Below, in pieces: positions 11,601 through 24,700 of a DNA stretch of 58,783 bases. A program made the position numbers and the translations under genes. The notes under the pieces are model-generated. The model had not been told where the DNA came from. It was given only the letters and a program-made list of their open reading frames with translations, and did no database searches. Origin of the DNA: Cyclospora cayetanensis. Taxonomy: Eukaryota > Apicomplexa > Conoidasida > Eucoccidiorida > Eimeriidae. Within the stretch, counting starts at the first letter, position 1; each line of letters opens with the position of its first letter. Location: NCBI RefSeq assembly GCF_002999335.1, contig NW_020312166.1, forward strand, positions 1-58,783, in the 5' to 3' direction.

Positions 11601-12747
11601 AGACAGCAGCAGAAGCTCGAGGGAGGCCTTAAAGTCTCCTGCTTCTTCTTGCGCCAAGCGAGAACGCGCAGCTCCGCAGCAACTCAGCCCGCCGCCTCCT
11701 AAAAGAGGACGGCTGTCTGCCGCATGCTCCTCGGAAGTCTGCGCTCCCGAGGAGCATGCGGCAGCGCAAGTCGACGTGGCGACGACGGCAGCTTCCAGCC
11801 GCAGCGCAGCACGTGCGAAGGACGCTGCTGCAGACGTGTGGGCTAGTGAGGTCGCTGCTGCAGGAGCGGCGCTGCGAGTCTTGCCTCATGAGGAGCAGCT
11901 GCTTGCCGCCTGTGCAAGCGCAACAGCGCATCCGACCTTGGGGGCGTGCAAGAGGGCTGTGAAGCTGCTGCTGCAGCAACAGCATGCGCTCTCGGCGCAA
12001 CAGGAAGACGGTGGCGTCGGGGAGCCGCAAACTTCCAGCGACAGATGTAGGAAGGGGTCCCCACAGGAGCAGATGCAGAGCCTCCACGGCGGGGTGTCAC
12101 CTTCGGATCCAGACTGCTGCAGCGTGCATAGCAGCAGGTCTACTTGCGCGAGCACCAGCAGCAGAGGCCTCTCAGAAGCCGCGCGGCGAAGCGCTCTGGT
12201 CCGCACAGCGCGGCACCGCTTGCAGCTGCTGCAGAGACAGCTGAGCGACATGCGGGCAGGCTGGAAGCGGCACTTCCTTTTGCAGTTGCTGCAAAGGCAG
12301 TTCCCACATCACAAAGCCGCAGCGGCAGCTGCCGCTGCTGCGGACCCAGGAGTGCAGCCCATTCTCTGCAGCTGCTCGCCAGCGATGCTGCTTGAACACC
12401 AGGAGGTGCTGCTGCGAGCAGAAAAAGGCAGTTGCGCCTGGTGGCGTCTGTACTACACGACTCTCAGCGAACTTGCAGTTCTGAAGGAAGCCGGACTATA
12501 CAGGACCATTGACTCCTGTGTGCAGGAGCAACAACAACGGCAACAGGAATATCGGCAGCAGGAACAGGGCGAGCCTAAGGTTTCGCCGAAGGAAGCATTT
12601 GTCTGGTCGAACACTAGACCCCCGGTTTTAGAAGCGGAGGGGCCAGTGTGCAGCACGAAGCGGCACAGCGTGGGCTGCCCGCTGCCGGAGCTTCTCCTGC
12701 AATCTCCGATGGCTCCTTACAAGCGCCGCTCGCATGGAGGTGCTTGA
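8609..12747 (+). CDS. Glutamine-rich coiled-coil protein, about three exons
   Basis: Exon 8609-9639 encodes about 343 residues dominated by Q, R, E and L in heptad-like order, a long coiled coil with polyQ runs. Its donor gtaagg at 9640 joins the acceptor ttccgttgcag at 9822; the phase (2 nt + 1) fits and the second exon stays open to about 11000. A third exon starts at 11203 after ttttcgctgcag and runs to the stop at 12745-12747, again rich in Q, A and S with a basic PPPPKRGR patch that could be a nuclear localisation signal. The donor of exon 2 is uncertain (several weak gt sites, 10985-11003). No known domain was recognised. The start is the first ATG of the open frame; ATGs at 8639 and 8645 are also possible, and the first exon might instead belong to the upstream gene. 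Confidence 0.55.
10395..10477 (+). repeat. 15-bp coding tandem repeat, (SSTSN)n
   Basis: Five to six copies of a 15-bp unit of the form AGCAGCACAAGCAAC encode Ser-Ser-Thr-Ser-Asn/Pro repeats in exon 2 of the coiled-coil gene. Small unit differences (ACC against ACA) show the copies are not all of the same age. The repeat is in frame and would form a disordered, phosphorylatable linker. Confidence 0.85.
11717..11764. repeat. Perfect 18-bp inverted repeat with 12-nt loop, in coding exon
   Basis: Arms 11717-11734 and 11747-11764 are exact reverse complements, separated by 12 nt. The arms are mixed sequence, not simple repeat. In RNA this would form a strong hairpin inside exon 3 of the coiled-coil gene. 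Confidence 0.9.
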
Positions 12748-12965
12748 GGGCTTAAGCAAGAAACCGATCGAATGCGGAAGCTTGCGGTCCTCCGAGAGGC
12801 AGCCACATGAGCCGCGCGCTTCTTGCGGCACGTAGCCACACCACACTTTTGGTTTCGTGATTTATGAATGTCGGAGTTGGGAAGTGGTGTGTCGCTGAAA
12901 AGCAGCGGTCGCGGCTTGGGGATAGCTGGTAAACTTTTTCCGAAGAGGGGGGTATCTACAGAGGG

Positions 12966-13106
12966 AGCAGCTGCGTGCTGTAGGGCTAGTAGCAGCTGCG
13001 TGCTGTAGGGCTAGCAGCAGCTGCGTGCTGTAAGGCTAGTAGCAGCTGCGTGCTGTAAGGCTAGTAGCAGCTGCGTGCTGTAGGGCTAGCAGCAGCTGCG
13101 AAAGGA
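12966..13106. repeat. 25-bp tandem repeat between convergent genes
   Basis: Five to six units of 25 bp, built around GCAGCTGCGTGCTGTAGGGC, with G/A and T/C variants at two positions. It lies about 220 bp downstream of the coiled-coil gene stop and 560 bp before the end of the Sec14 gene, in the 3'-3' intergenic space. The units contain stops and show no coding sense. Confidence 0.9.
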
Positions 13107-13666
13107 GGGTTTAAGTGGCATGCCCTTGCAATCGCTCCTCCTCCTGCTCCTGCTGCGCTGACATTCACGGTACGCTACGGCAGCGTTTGTCGTGTGTTTC
13201 TACTGAGAGATGACTTACCCGCGGATGTGCCTCAAACAAAAAAATAGCCCGTTCGTTGCGTTTTGAAGCCGGATATTGTTGTACCCGTGATTTCGTGGGA
13301 TTATTTTCACACACATTTGTCTTCCTCCTCCGCAGCCCCACACAGAGCAGGGAGAAGGCGGAAGACAATGTCGACAGCGACTTCAAGCACAGCACCTGAA
13401 GTGGCTTGCTTATAGCTGAATGTTCCGTGAAACTGCATGCGTTTGAGAGCGCTTTGTACATGCTGCTGTGCTCGCTGAGGGGGTTGGCGTCTGTCGCTTG
13501 CAGCAGCAGCGACAGTCCAACGCCGGCTCCCTACTGCACGAATCAGCTGCTCACTACATGATAGATGGGTGCCCATGTGTTCGACCAACCAGCCGATCCT
13601 CCACAGACACAAAAATGCATGCATGCATGTGCGCATGCATGCACATACATACACAATCCTGGCGAA

Positions 13667-16600
13667 TCAGGTCCGAAGGGGCGAGCCATAGGGGCCAGGG
13701 GGCATCACCGGCCACGAGAAATTTTTTACATTTGGGCAGGTGCCCCCATAACGCTCTGTAAACACAGCAGCACCGACACTCACGACGCGTACGTAGAGAG
13801 GTGCAGGCAACTTTCTTTGACAGTAAAACAACTTTTTCAGGTTGCTGATGCATATCACCATCCCACTCACACTCCAAAAATCCAAACGGTCGACAAACAG
13901 ACGCCAAGAAATTCCTAAATGGCCCGCTACGTGCGTGTGTATGTATGCGTGTATATATGTATGTATGTATGTTATGTAAGTATATGCAGATTCGTGCGCA
14001 TGGTGCATTCACCACATGTTTGCACATCCACGCAACTTACCCTCAATCTGGTTGCGGCTTATTGCCGACAAGAACTCTTCCTGCAAAAACGCAGCGGCGG
14101 AAGGCCCTTCTACGCACAAGTCATAATAAAGCAGGTGTGCAATAACGCGCATGCACGAAGGCAACGGACTCGTTGGAAAACAGTGAGGCACGCATACGAG
14201 GTAGCAGCACGTACGCCCACCAACGGCAAGCACAGCCCGCCTCCGTCTCAAACTAGCGGAAGATGAGATACGCAAATCAAAGACAGGCCAGTAGAAGCGG
14301 CAGGAATGTGCATACACACATTCAACGCAATTGGACACACACATATACACCGTGGTACAGGTCCATGCACTGACTGAAACAACGGCTGGAGATCAGCTGG
14401 AAGCAAGCGCAAGATTGTCAGGGTACAGGTCTCACATCGCTGCAGGAAGAAGTCAGTTTGATCTTTGATTTAGTCCTCTCAGGAAGCACGACAGAAACAA
14501 TCTGCCAGATACTCCGAAAGACAAACCCCGCATTCAGAATGACCATTCCGAAAAGCCTGCCCCTGTAGTTTCTCTGGGAAGCAAAATGCAGAGGCTCACA
14601 ATCCAATATTTCAGCCTGAGTTGCCAGGAGAGGCTTTTGCGGCTGGAAAAGGATTATTTTTGGAGCGCCGACGCAGAAGACGCACCCAGAGACAGAGCGA
14701 GACGTGCACACACCCGTATCTGCCCCAACCGACTGCGACAAGTCTAGCCTCTACTGTAACCGCCACATCCGCAGAACCTGAAGCTAAAGCTCGTTTGAAC
14801 AGACGACAACGTGGAAAAGAACTAGCTACGGGGTGTGTGCATACCCAAGAAGGCCTACACTCAGTCCTCCCTGCTCAAGTGACTCTGCGGCTCGTGCATT
14901 GCCTAGGCAGGTATTGCAGCAGTACACTCATCATGAGGGGGCAGTTGAAAGTCTCTGACTAGATGCAGCAGTTCTGGGGAAGCGACGTGAGACAGCAAGA
15001 CGCTCACCGTCAGAGTGTCACACACGTGCTTCAGAATGCCGATTGGGGCACTGGTAATACTGCAGTCTTCCAGGTCGATGATGACACGCCACTGCTCCAC
15101 TTTGTTCTTCACCAGCAGCTTCGCAAGAGTAAACTCTGGGGAAGAACGCATGCATGCACGCATGCACAGACAGACCTTTTTTCCGGCCGGGAAGATCCTC
15201 GATTCGGCTTGGGGGGAGAAAGTAGGCAAGAGGTGGGATGCGTGGCTGCAGTTCCTGTGAGGATCAACTACAACAGCACGTAGGATGCGATCCAGAGAGG
15301 CTTCTCAGACGCTGCGCATGCAAGCTCCAACAACGTTCTCAGTCGGCCTTACCGGCGAAGACTTACCCAGCCAGTAGATAACGACGGGCATGACTTCTCC
15401 CTGCAGTGAGTTGCCACACACGCTTTCACACCGCGCATGCAAATGAAAGCAGCACTGGCCTGCCGTAGAAACGGCAAGTGCCCTTCATCAGCATGCATCT
15501 CGCAGAGACGCACAGCAACGCAACGACGACTCTCAACACAAGTGCCTGCGTAGAGCTGTGCTTTTCACGGCGTCCTCCCCGTCGCGCCTCAACTTTCCCG
15601 AGGCACAAACGCGTGTCTATAGGGCCCTTCTAGAGCGACAAAGACAGCTGCCACTCAGTGCTAAGCTCCCAACAACGCCCTCTCCGAAAGGTCACCCAAG
15701 TACAGCGCTCGGCATCTACCCGAGAGCAGCTAGCGCTAGCAGGGATGGACTGGGAAAGGGGCAGTCCCCTCTGAAGAAGCCTGTGTGGACGTCGCCAAAT
15801 CCCCACCTTAAAGGCAAATTATTTCGCCCACAAAGCACAGCCGTTCGACCCTGTCGGCAGCTGAATCAGAAGCAGAGGTGGATAGGCAAGAATAAGGCCA
15901 TGTGCGGTTCGTTTCCAGACATACCACATGCGAATCGGCGAGGAGCTTGCACCGTATCACGAGAATAGGACGAAAACAGTGGTCTCGGCCGTGGACGTAG
16001 ATGAAGCCGCGATTCTGCGGCATACAACAGGGAGCGTGAAGGCAGCGCAAAAAACGGCTACAAACACGCAGGGCAAAAAAGGTTGAGCCAGCGTGTTTTT
16101 GCAGGTGCTCAGCGCGCATAAACGTCGCCGCAAAGCTCCCGAAGTCTCAACACCTCGCGTGCTCGTTGCGTTGCATGTCTCTACAGGGGTGAAACGTGTG
16201 GCACTCGCGTCAAGTTCCTCACAAGAGCTGGCTCTACTGCGCTGCGTTGAATGGGGAGATTCTGCGAGCGCCACTGCAGATGCCGCTTCATGTCCACTAT
16301 GCAACGGGAGGCATCCCAGTCGTTGCTGAACAAACGCAATCAACGCCAGACAATAAAGTGAAAGGAACAAAAAACATGCTAGATGGAGCACTAGCAGCCA
16401 ATTCAGTGACGCCTTTTAGATGGCGGCATTCCTCCCCTCCCCTTCCCCCCCGAAAGACGCGAGCAGCACGCCTCTGCATCACCAAGGGAATAAAAGCGGG
16501 CATATGTGGCAACGGAGGAGGTGACACACGAAGACTCCCCACCCCTGAAGAAAACGAATCGCATATCGGTCGTCGGCAAAGATCGGCGAGCTGTGCAGAT

Positions 16601-16853
16601 CCTCATCGCGAGCCATCAACTTCCGCACCTCCCGCAGGCCCTCAAGCTCTTGCGGAATGAGATCTAAGTCGCCGAAAATCAAACGAGTAGGATGACTTCC
16701 TGGATTAGGCTGCGTAGAAACAAGACGCATATGCCCTTACGGTGGTTGCTCTATGACCTTTGCGATTCAAGGCGTGGAGTGCTGCCTTCTCCCTGTCTCG
16801 GCATCTCTATACGAAAGAGACTTGTTTTTTTTCTCTCTCTCTGTCTCTCTCTG

Positions 16854-16916
<63 letters not shown>

Positions 16917-17291
16917 TTATGTGAAAAATTGCATTTCGATGCTTTGCCTGCAGTTTCCCTCCCATCGTTCAGTCACACTCCTCCTATCGCCCCCGGGTAC
17001 TTTCTAAGGGCCTGCGTTCGCGTCGGTACACATCGGGGTGTCGTGTTTCCTTGCGTTGTGCAGGCAAACACCCAAATCTTCTAGCTGCACCAAAGAAGAG
17101 GAGCAGTGCCAAAGACGTGCCTTGAGTATATCTGAGGGTTTTGGACAGTACGCCAAAGCCTCGCGTGGAATTAGCCCATCCTCCAACGGTGAGCCTTCGA
17201 CGCTCATTTGTTGGGAAACCGCATCCTGGAAGTATTCTGTGGAGTAGTCGCTCCCCGCAGAACAAGGCGACGGGGAAGGCGAAGAAGACAT
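13667..17291 (-). CDS. Sec14-like (CRAL-TRIO domain) phospholipid transfer protein, nine exons
   Basis: Exons on the - strand: 17291 to about 17080, 16709-16543, 16325-16223, 16014-15925, 15400-15367, 15135-15008, 14573-14436, 14080-14041 and 13755-13667. From exon 2 onward every junction agrees in phase and uses GT..AG; only the exon 1 donor is uncertain. The protein (about 340 residues) starts MSSSPSPSPC. It has a CRAL-TRIO N-terminal helix block (DDRYAIRFLQG, then HLQWRSQNLPI) and a lipid-binding domain (GFIYVHGRDHCFRPILVI, EVMPVVIYWLE, VEQWRVIIDLEDCSITSAP, RGRLFGMVILNAGFVFRSIW, LPERTKSKIKL). It ends ERYGGTCPN, the conserved closing YGG. Such proteins exchange phosphatidylinositol and phosphatidylcholine between membranes and stimulate phosphoinositide synthesis. 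Ligand cannot be told from sequence. Confidence 0.9.
13919..13980. repeat. (GTAT)n-like microsatellite in Sec14 intron
   Basis: GT/AT-rich tetranucleotide run in the intron between the 40-nt exon 8 and exon 9 of the Sec14 gene. A related GCATGCAT run lies nearby at 13617-13645 in the 3' flank. Neither is coding. Confidence 0.8.
16830..16918. repeat. (TCTC/TCTG)n microsatellite in Sec14 intron 1
   Basis: Pure pyrimidine run on the + strand, hence a (GA)n purine tract in the pre-mRNA of the - strand gene. It lies between exon 1 and exon 2 of the Sec14 gene. Confidence 0.9.
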
Positions 17292-20200
17292 TTCTGCGGC
17301 AAACAAATGACGTACACGCTACACACAGCTGCGTACGAAGGAAGATACGCCTGCTTTTGCACACCTCCCGCGATTCACAAAGTGCGCACTTCCAGAGACA
17401 CAGAGGAGGGGGCACGGCGTCAAAGGCCGCACAGCTTTCCGTCACTCAGAAAGACTTCAGCTTACCCGATGTGGGCATGCTTCTTGGCGAAGTCTTGAGC
17501 ACCTGCTGTACAGCGAAGCAAGAGGAGAACGGCTTCTCCTCTCTTGATTCATCCAAGGAGCCTCACACGGGTAGACGCTGTGAGACACACAATTGCTGCT
17601 GACAGTGCCCCGTGGTACTTCCACGAAGAAAAGTGGCGTGCGCTGTGACAGCCAAGCGGTCCGTCGCCAGGGTCGCGCGAAGCAGCAATGCAAGTTAGGG
17701 GATCAGAGAGGAAAACGGAGCCGACAGGAGACTACCACCCAAGATGGAATTGCAAGGAAAAGTCAAAGAGAGGACAACAAAGACCAGCATGGTTTGTTGG
17801 AATTGTCTTGGTTGGTTGCGATCCCACAGAGAATGATAGGCCGGTGGGTCATTCAGGCACACAGGGAAATCGGAGCGCCGGTTCCACCTTGCTGCAGACA
17901 AAGCGAGTCCCACGTAAGATTAGTTGCCTAGATATATAATGACCAACGATGGGGGCTTGTTTCGACTGCCCTGGGTACCTTTCAACCTGGATGCATGCAA
18001 CAGATATCGGCGCTGTGGTGCAGCGCATTGCTCGCTACCGCACGCGGCGGCACCCGCTGCTAGATGATAAAATTATTTTTGGGAGAGAAACTTACTACGT
18101 GACCTCTGTTAAAATGCACAATTCCGCTAAAATAAATCGAGAATCGCGGTTCAGGGATGCTCTTAGGGCCAGGTACGGCTTTTGTATGAGCAAGCGCCCC
18201 AGCCGGCGCAGAGGATCGCCCTCACGCGATCAGCTTCGTTTCTGCAACCCCACCATTTTGCCCCGTTTCCCTGGAATAGAATTAAATCCATTAAGTTTTA
18301 ACCTCAACATCATGGATGACGCAAAATGCCGCGGAAGAGCACAGGACTAAACAGGGGACCTACATACCATGCCCCAGCCTTAGTATTGGTCCACCCTGAT
18401 GACCAGTATGACTGCGCAACTGTCAAGGCTCCACAAGTATCCGAGCAAACTCATAGGAGCTGCTGTCTCTTATGCAGAATATTCAAATTCAGAGGGGCCT
18501 CCAGGGAGCGCCAGGGGCCGCATTGATGCACGCTGCACTGAACGTTTAGAGGCAAACGGCTTGTATCCTATTCTGCGAGTTACCGAACACAGAATGGATC
18601 TAGCTACAAATATTAGATTCTATAATTTATATAAATTCTTCATTTAATGTGCTTATAAGAGAATTTTATAAGGAAGGCATACAGGCTTGCACCCCGATTC
18701 CAGCTAGGGCAGTACACATAGTGAGCAAAGCTAAACGTCGGCCTTCTGCCAATTTGGTTGTAGTTAATCCATAATTATTCAAGAACCTCCCTCTGGCTCG
18801 ACAATTTGGGCATTTTCTTGCTGCAGAGGTTAGCTCAATGGTGTATGAATGAACGACACTGGCCATCGAATTCGTATTACCTGCACCTGAGTCAAAAGTA
18901 TCAGAGTCATCTTCAGGCGCAGCGATGCATGCCTTTGCTCTCCTCTCTCCCTTCCAGCCAAATGCTCATGGGCTTAGGCCAGGCAGTGGGGGCGAGTCTT
19001 TGTGGAACGGACATCTAATACTTTTCTCCAGGGATTTGACATTATTTTCGCGCTTAGGGTCTTCTCATGGATATAGGAGGAACGCATTAGTAGATTGTGC
19101 ATCAAATGTTCGAATTTAAAGATACCTGGCCATGTGAAGTTATTTGCATTCCTCATATCACGAGTTTATGCGCTGTGAATGCTAATTTCACGCATTGTGT
19201 GCGTAAAGATACCCACCACAAAAAGCTCCCCTTTCTCTTCCTGAGATACTGGTCTTATTCAAGCCGCATATGAAGGTCTAATAAAAAAATTGGAAATATT
19301 ATCTGGTTAGATTTTTACAAGATTACTTTCAGGCGCATTCTGCGCAGCCGTTCGTAACATCGGCTTGCGTCAGTGAGGTATAACCTGTCCAAATGCCTTT
19401 GACGCGTGGCAACTTCGGGCAGATATATCCTCAAGTACGGATAGTTTTATTACTTTAAGAAACATCTCGGGAAAGCTATTTGACCCAAAAGGCAGCTCTT
19501 AAAGTTCCAGGGAAATGACTGAGCAGTGATGGCCATTTCCAAGAACATAAAAATTACTTTTTTTTTGTAGAGAGTATCATGACCATAGTGCGTACTTTGT
19601 TCGATTCATTCAAAACACATCTAGTTTGCTCTTTTTACGATTATATCGCTACCCATAAAAACGAATCTCGTCGACAATGTCAGTATCGTCGCACAAACGA
19701 GTCGCTATCCATGATTATCTAGATAGCCTGGTTCTTCACGCTTTAAAAGCAGGTCAACCTACTCAGGGCAATACTTTCGATCTCATTTATCTTCTGCTTG
19801 GAGGCGTTTAACGTTCTAGAATAATCCCTAAAGCTTATAACTCTGTAGATGTGCAGATGGCCGTATTGCAAGCTCGGAAATATGTGTTTAGGAAGCACGA
19901 CAAACAAAAATCACGCTGAAGCACGTCACTTATAGTTCATAGTTAGTACTAGCAAATCGTATTGTGTTTTTTGTTCAAAAGACAAACGGAGAAGCTAAAC
20001 TTTACCCGCATATATCTATAATCTTCAAACTGTGCGTCAAGTGCCCTAAGACCCCAAAAAAAGCAGCGGAAGCACAAACCAGCTTTACATTGTAAAGTTA
20101 TTGATTCAACATTGTAATATCCAAAAGGATTCCTTTAATTAGCCAGGACTGTGCGAAAACTCGTGGGATGTATGTTCTTCCATTTAACAGCGGTCCAACG

Positions 20201-21099
20201 ACTGACTGTCCTCGAAAAATCAATGTAAAGTAAATAGCACCGCCGCTTCCGCAGCCATAAACGCTAAGCAGCGTTAGGAAAAGGGGCCTAAGTTTGATCT
20301 GCATGTAGGTTGAAGTGGGCGTTAAGGGTAGGTTCCTGCCTTTAAACACAACACAGAATATGGGATCAGCACAGCGTGAGACACCGTAGACTGTTGCCTA
20401 TCATCAGATTGGCAAGGTTTACTTTAATCGGAGAAAAACAAAGACACGAAGCCCTTATGATGTGATTTCTGAGCTGGGAAGGTAACTGAGTATACATGCT
20501 CAAGTTTTGTTGTTTTTGTGCAGAATAATGGCCATCGTCCCGTCATGCTGTATCATGCAGGTTCATCTGAGTCTTGATTATCAACTTTGGGCACTTCTTG
20601 CTGTTACACTTCTGTGTTATTCCAGCCTATTGCGACTTTCTTACGCTTATCCTAAATTGTGTAGAGCCGTGAACCTGGGTCAACAATGCATCGTTTCTCT
20701 GTAGGCGCCTGCTGGCTTTTACTCCACAGCTCCCCTATGGTTGCTAAACATCGGCAGCACCCTTCTGGGGGCTAGGACAGGTACAGTAGCAACAATAAAG
20801 CTTTATTCCGGTGTCAAAATAACAATAACACAGTGTGCGAACGTCTCTGGATAGGAAACTGTGAATCTATCGAGCTGTTCTGGACTTTTTGGAAGACCAT
20901 ACAATACACCACTTGTTTAATGTTTATTGGGTAGCATGCGCTTTCCTCCTACAATATACTGGTGGTAAGCGGTTGTTCGGTTGCGTCTGTTTGCAATTAG
21001 AGCCAGACACTGTATCCTGCAACTACTGCGAAATGGCTCAGAGGGCTTCGCCAAAATCCTGCATGCCGATGTTCTGAGGTCTGGATAGCATTTTTGAGT

Positions 21100-21784
21100 T
21101 TATTTCAAAAACAGTGTTTGCTGCCTCAAAGGATGTAACTGTCGTTTTGGGGAGCTATGGGGACTGGGGCCTCTAGTGGGTACAGTATCCTCGCCACTTT
21201 CATTGGTAGAAAAATTGGCATCACTTTGATCCAGCCGTGGGGTTATCCCGACGGGAGGACGCGGAAAAGACAGTACATTACGCTCACTTATTCTAACCAC
21301 ACGGAAACTGAGAGCCTCAGTCACTCGGAAGCATATCCCCATGGCAGTAAGGATGACTAAAGCAACCAGAACGTACAATGTACCTGGTTACCACTGGTAT
21401 ATTGTTTCCTGAGCCTGAGTTCTGCACAGCAGTTGTTGTAAGGGTGATGCTGTCAATCACATGGATAGCCCCACTTTCTTCCCTTGTTCCAACAGTCGAA
21501 CCCTTCATTTGTTCGCCCTGCACATGTATCTCCTTAATTACTACAGATACTAGGTTGGTCTCTGCCCTTTTAAGTTTGTTGATAGCCTCTCGTAGGGGAG
21601 GTACTTTAAGCAGGTCCGAACCGCGAAGCCGGCCATTCAGGAGGAGTGAGTTGGGCATCGAAGATGTAGGCACAACTGCACACAACTGTACATTAAGTAG
21701 CACGAAGAGCAGCAGAGTCGATACTGTGGTAAGTATTGGTGCCGGAGGTCGATTGCCTCCCTGTTCAGTGCAGGAATTCTTCAT
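21100..21784 (-). pseudogene. Frameshifted type I membrane-protein-like gene (signal peptide + transmembrane segment)
   Basis: From the ATG at 21784 a 155-codon frame begins MKNSCTEQGGNRPPAPI and then has a hydrophobic stretch VSTLLLFVLLNVQLCAVV, a plausible signal peptide with a somewhat long n-region. About 100 polar residues follow. Near 21380, but in the +1 frame, a second open stretch gives LYVLVALVILTAMGICF, a transmembrane helix, followed by a basic tail to the stop at 21100. Read with one frame change, this is signal peptide, ectodomain, membrane anchor and cytoplasmic tail. No credible intron separates the two parts. I do not recognise the family. It may be a pseudogene, a sequencing indel or a coincidence. 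Confidence 0.4.
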
Positions 21785-24700
21785 ATTTGCAACCAGGCGT
21801 CCAGTCGGATAAAAAGGTCATACCAACGAGGGTAACCCCCTTGAGGGCTCACTATGTCTATCACTATGAAGGAGTGTACTGACTGCCTTAGACGACCCAA
21901 TAAAGTGTTTTAGGAGGGTTTTTTGCGGCGTACCAAAAATGGGGGTGTCTAGCGTGTTATGCTTGGCGCGTGATGTAATTTGAAATTGAACCAGTTCTTC
22001 TGTTACAGTGGCACTCTCTGGAGAGGACCTAAGGACGTTCGCTGCTATCAGTCGAGTATTTGGAGAGGCAGGCTCGACTCAGTTCCCCAAATAAACGCCT
22101 ACATCACACGACCGGAGGGGGCTCAGCACGCTGAATCGCACGGGAAAAGCAACCCACGTAAATCGAAACAAACTTACCCTTCCGTCCATTGTTGTCTTAA
22201 TTGTCTCAGTATCGTAGCAGTGTTTGCGGGGGCGATACAATGCTGCCGCTTCCCTTTTGCTGCGTGTACTTGATGGCTACCAAGAATTCTCTGGGCCAGG
22301 GAACATCAAGCGGAGCTGCCAGTGAAGCATCGGAGCTGTACGCAAACTGAGGTGCAAAAAGTGGCCCCATGATATGAATTTACTCAGGTTTTGACTCGCC
22401 TAGCCGTGGTCAACCGATGGCTCTTATTTGCTCTGGGCCTCATCCACGGTCATATGGGAATCGGTCGTCCTTTAGGAATGGCACGAATATCTGCCCAATT
22501 ACATTGTGTGTTGATATACAGAGCTTGTATGGTAACTATTTTTCTCGAGTTTAGCTAGTGAGTACCTGATTTACTGCAGCGGGGTGCACACAGTCTCCGC
22601 ACTAGTTACGGGATACCATCGGCGTCAGTCTATCCACAGATCATCAAATGCCTCCCAGCACGTGTTTGCCTATTACCACTTTTTCAGCATTGTTAACATA
22701 TACATGGTCATACAGACAAAGGATGATCAGAAGAGGAACTAGAGTTTTTCATCGTGTTCAGCCGTGATCGACGCTATCTGACCCATGCGCACTCACAAGG
22801 CTTGAACACCCTAGAAGAGGAAATGTAAGAAGACAGCAGCAAAATTTTTCCAAATTTGGTATATCCAACGTGCCTACGTAAGTTACAATGGGATTGGGAG
22901 GCATATGTGACAAACAGCACTTCCTCGTAGAGCAGTCGTATTGAGCTACACATGGTAGAACAGAGGCATTGCGCTTAGGCTACGTTGTTGGAGGGCCCTA
23001 GCACTACTTCAGCCACTCAAAACAGTAACATCTAAGTTAATACAAGCAGTTGTCAAAAAGTCTCGTTTGTGAGTCTCTCCCGGGACGGTTCCAACTATAT
23101 GCTGTGGCAATTTCTGGTGCAGCCCAATAATTACAGTTCTCAGCAACTAACATGACTATCTTAGTTTTACATTCCCTCAGGCAACCATCTATTTCCAGAT
23201 CTGTCAAATGTGTGCTGCTCTGTTATGTATTGATCCACTACGGACGCTTGTAAGAGCTAGAATCTGGTTAAAACTAAGTGTAATGTAGCAAGTTGTAACT
23301 GATGACTTCATTGTACCAGTAGCTTTCAAGGCGTTGCTTCGTATGACTGCACAATTCTTTGTGTTTTATAGTCAGTGAGAGCAGTATTCTTTCGTAGCTT
23401 GATTGGCCTCAACAAGCACGAGGTGACTCAACATGAGATGCTTAGACATCTGGACAGTAGGTTGCCGGCTTTAGAAGTGGAAAATGAGGAAGCACCATAG
23501 GTACGATTGAGCGTACTGCTGATCCCATCAGTCGAGGGGTATTTCGCCTTTCCGCCCAACACAATCCTACTAGGCCATAGCTGACAGCCAGTACATTGTG
23601 CATGTGACACTGAAAGTCTCTGAGCGAAAGCTCTTGCATTCGTGAATTGTTCATGCGATCTGTTTAGAACAAAACTGTTTTCTGGCCTCTCAATAGCCAA
23701 CGAATACAAGCGACTTGGTAGTCAAGGCTGTTAAAAGCGGAGCAGGCTTCGTGTTCACGGGTACATGCCACATCAGCTCATAAAGTAGTCAGCTTGAAGA
23801 TAGAGAGAAGGCTACTTTCTTGCACTGAAATGTTGACTGACTTCCAAAACTGTGGAGGCGTCGCAGCTCGTGTATTATGCCTCTGCCTGAACATGTTCTG
23901 AAGAAGGATCTAAGGCTTTGAGTTTACCCAAAGCTTCTGAACAAATTAGCAGGGACTGACTGCGCGGGAACGTCTGCTTAAGCAAAGATATGGAACGGCT
24001 TATCTCGGGTATTTATGGACGCCACTATGGTCAGAACACCAGTGGCTAAAAACTTGCATCAGTAGAGGACTGCCATGTTGTTCCGCGTTTCAGCATGCAT
24101 GTGCATGAGGTAGTTGGCGCAAAGGCATTGGGCGACTGCAATGGACTGACAGTGCCGTACACCAATGCAATGTAGTACACGCATAGAACAGGGCCTAGCA
24201 TCTCCGCCAGCTAGTGGAACAGCAGCATGGCGAGCATTTGAGGGAGCTTTCCAAACTAAAAAAGAGCTCGTAATTCATTATTTGGCTGTAGAGCTCAAAT
24301 AGACCGGCAACATAAGCTGTGCAGACGCTATTGCCACAACAATATAGTTGCCGTGTGTGTGTTTGTGTGTGTGTGTGTGTACACTGTATGTGCAGGATGA
24401 TGCACTGTAGGCGTGCCTTTATAACGTCGCGTGGAATAGTCCTGGGACATGTTTACGTAGCGAGTTCATCGCTACGCTTGAATCAGCTGCGTAGGCTACA
24501 TAGAGGCCAATGCACAGTCGCAACTGCCCGCCAGTGGGCGCCGAGAGCAAGTTCTTAGCGCTAGGGTAATATTATGGACAGAGAAAGAGATATCATGAAG
24601 ACTTATGGCAAAGTGCATCACGGGCCGCAGCTTCAAGAAAGTGCTGGCCTGAAGGTTACTTGATTCATTGCTAGCTCGAGGCTTTCCCTATGAACTAGCC

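Noticed and set aside
18340..18420. Possible second gypsy fragment (VLVHPDDQYD)
   Set aside because: Only about ten residues are suggestive and no RNase H or integrase block follows in order.
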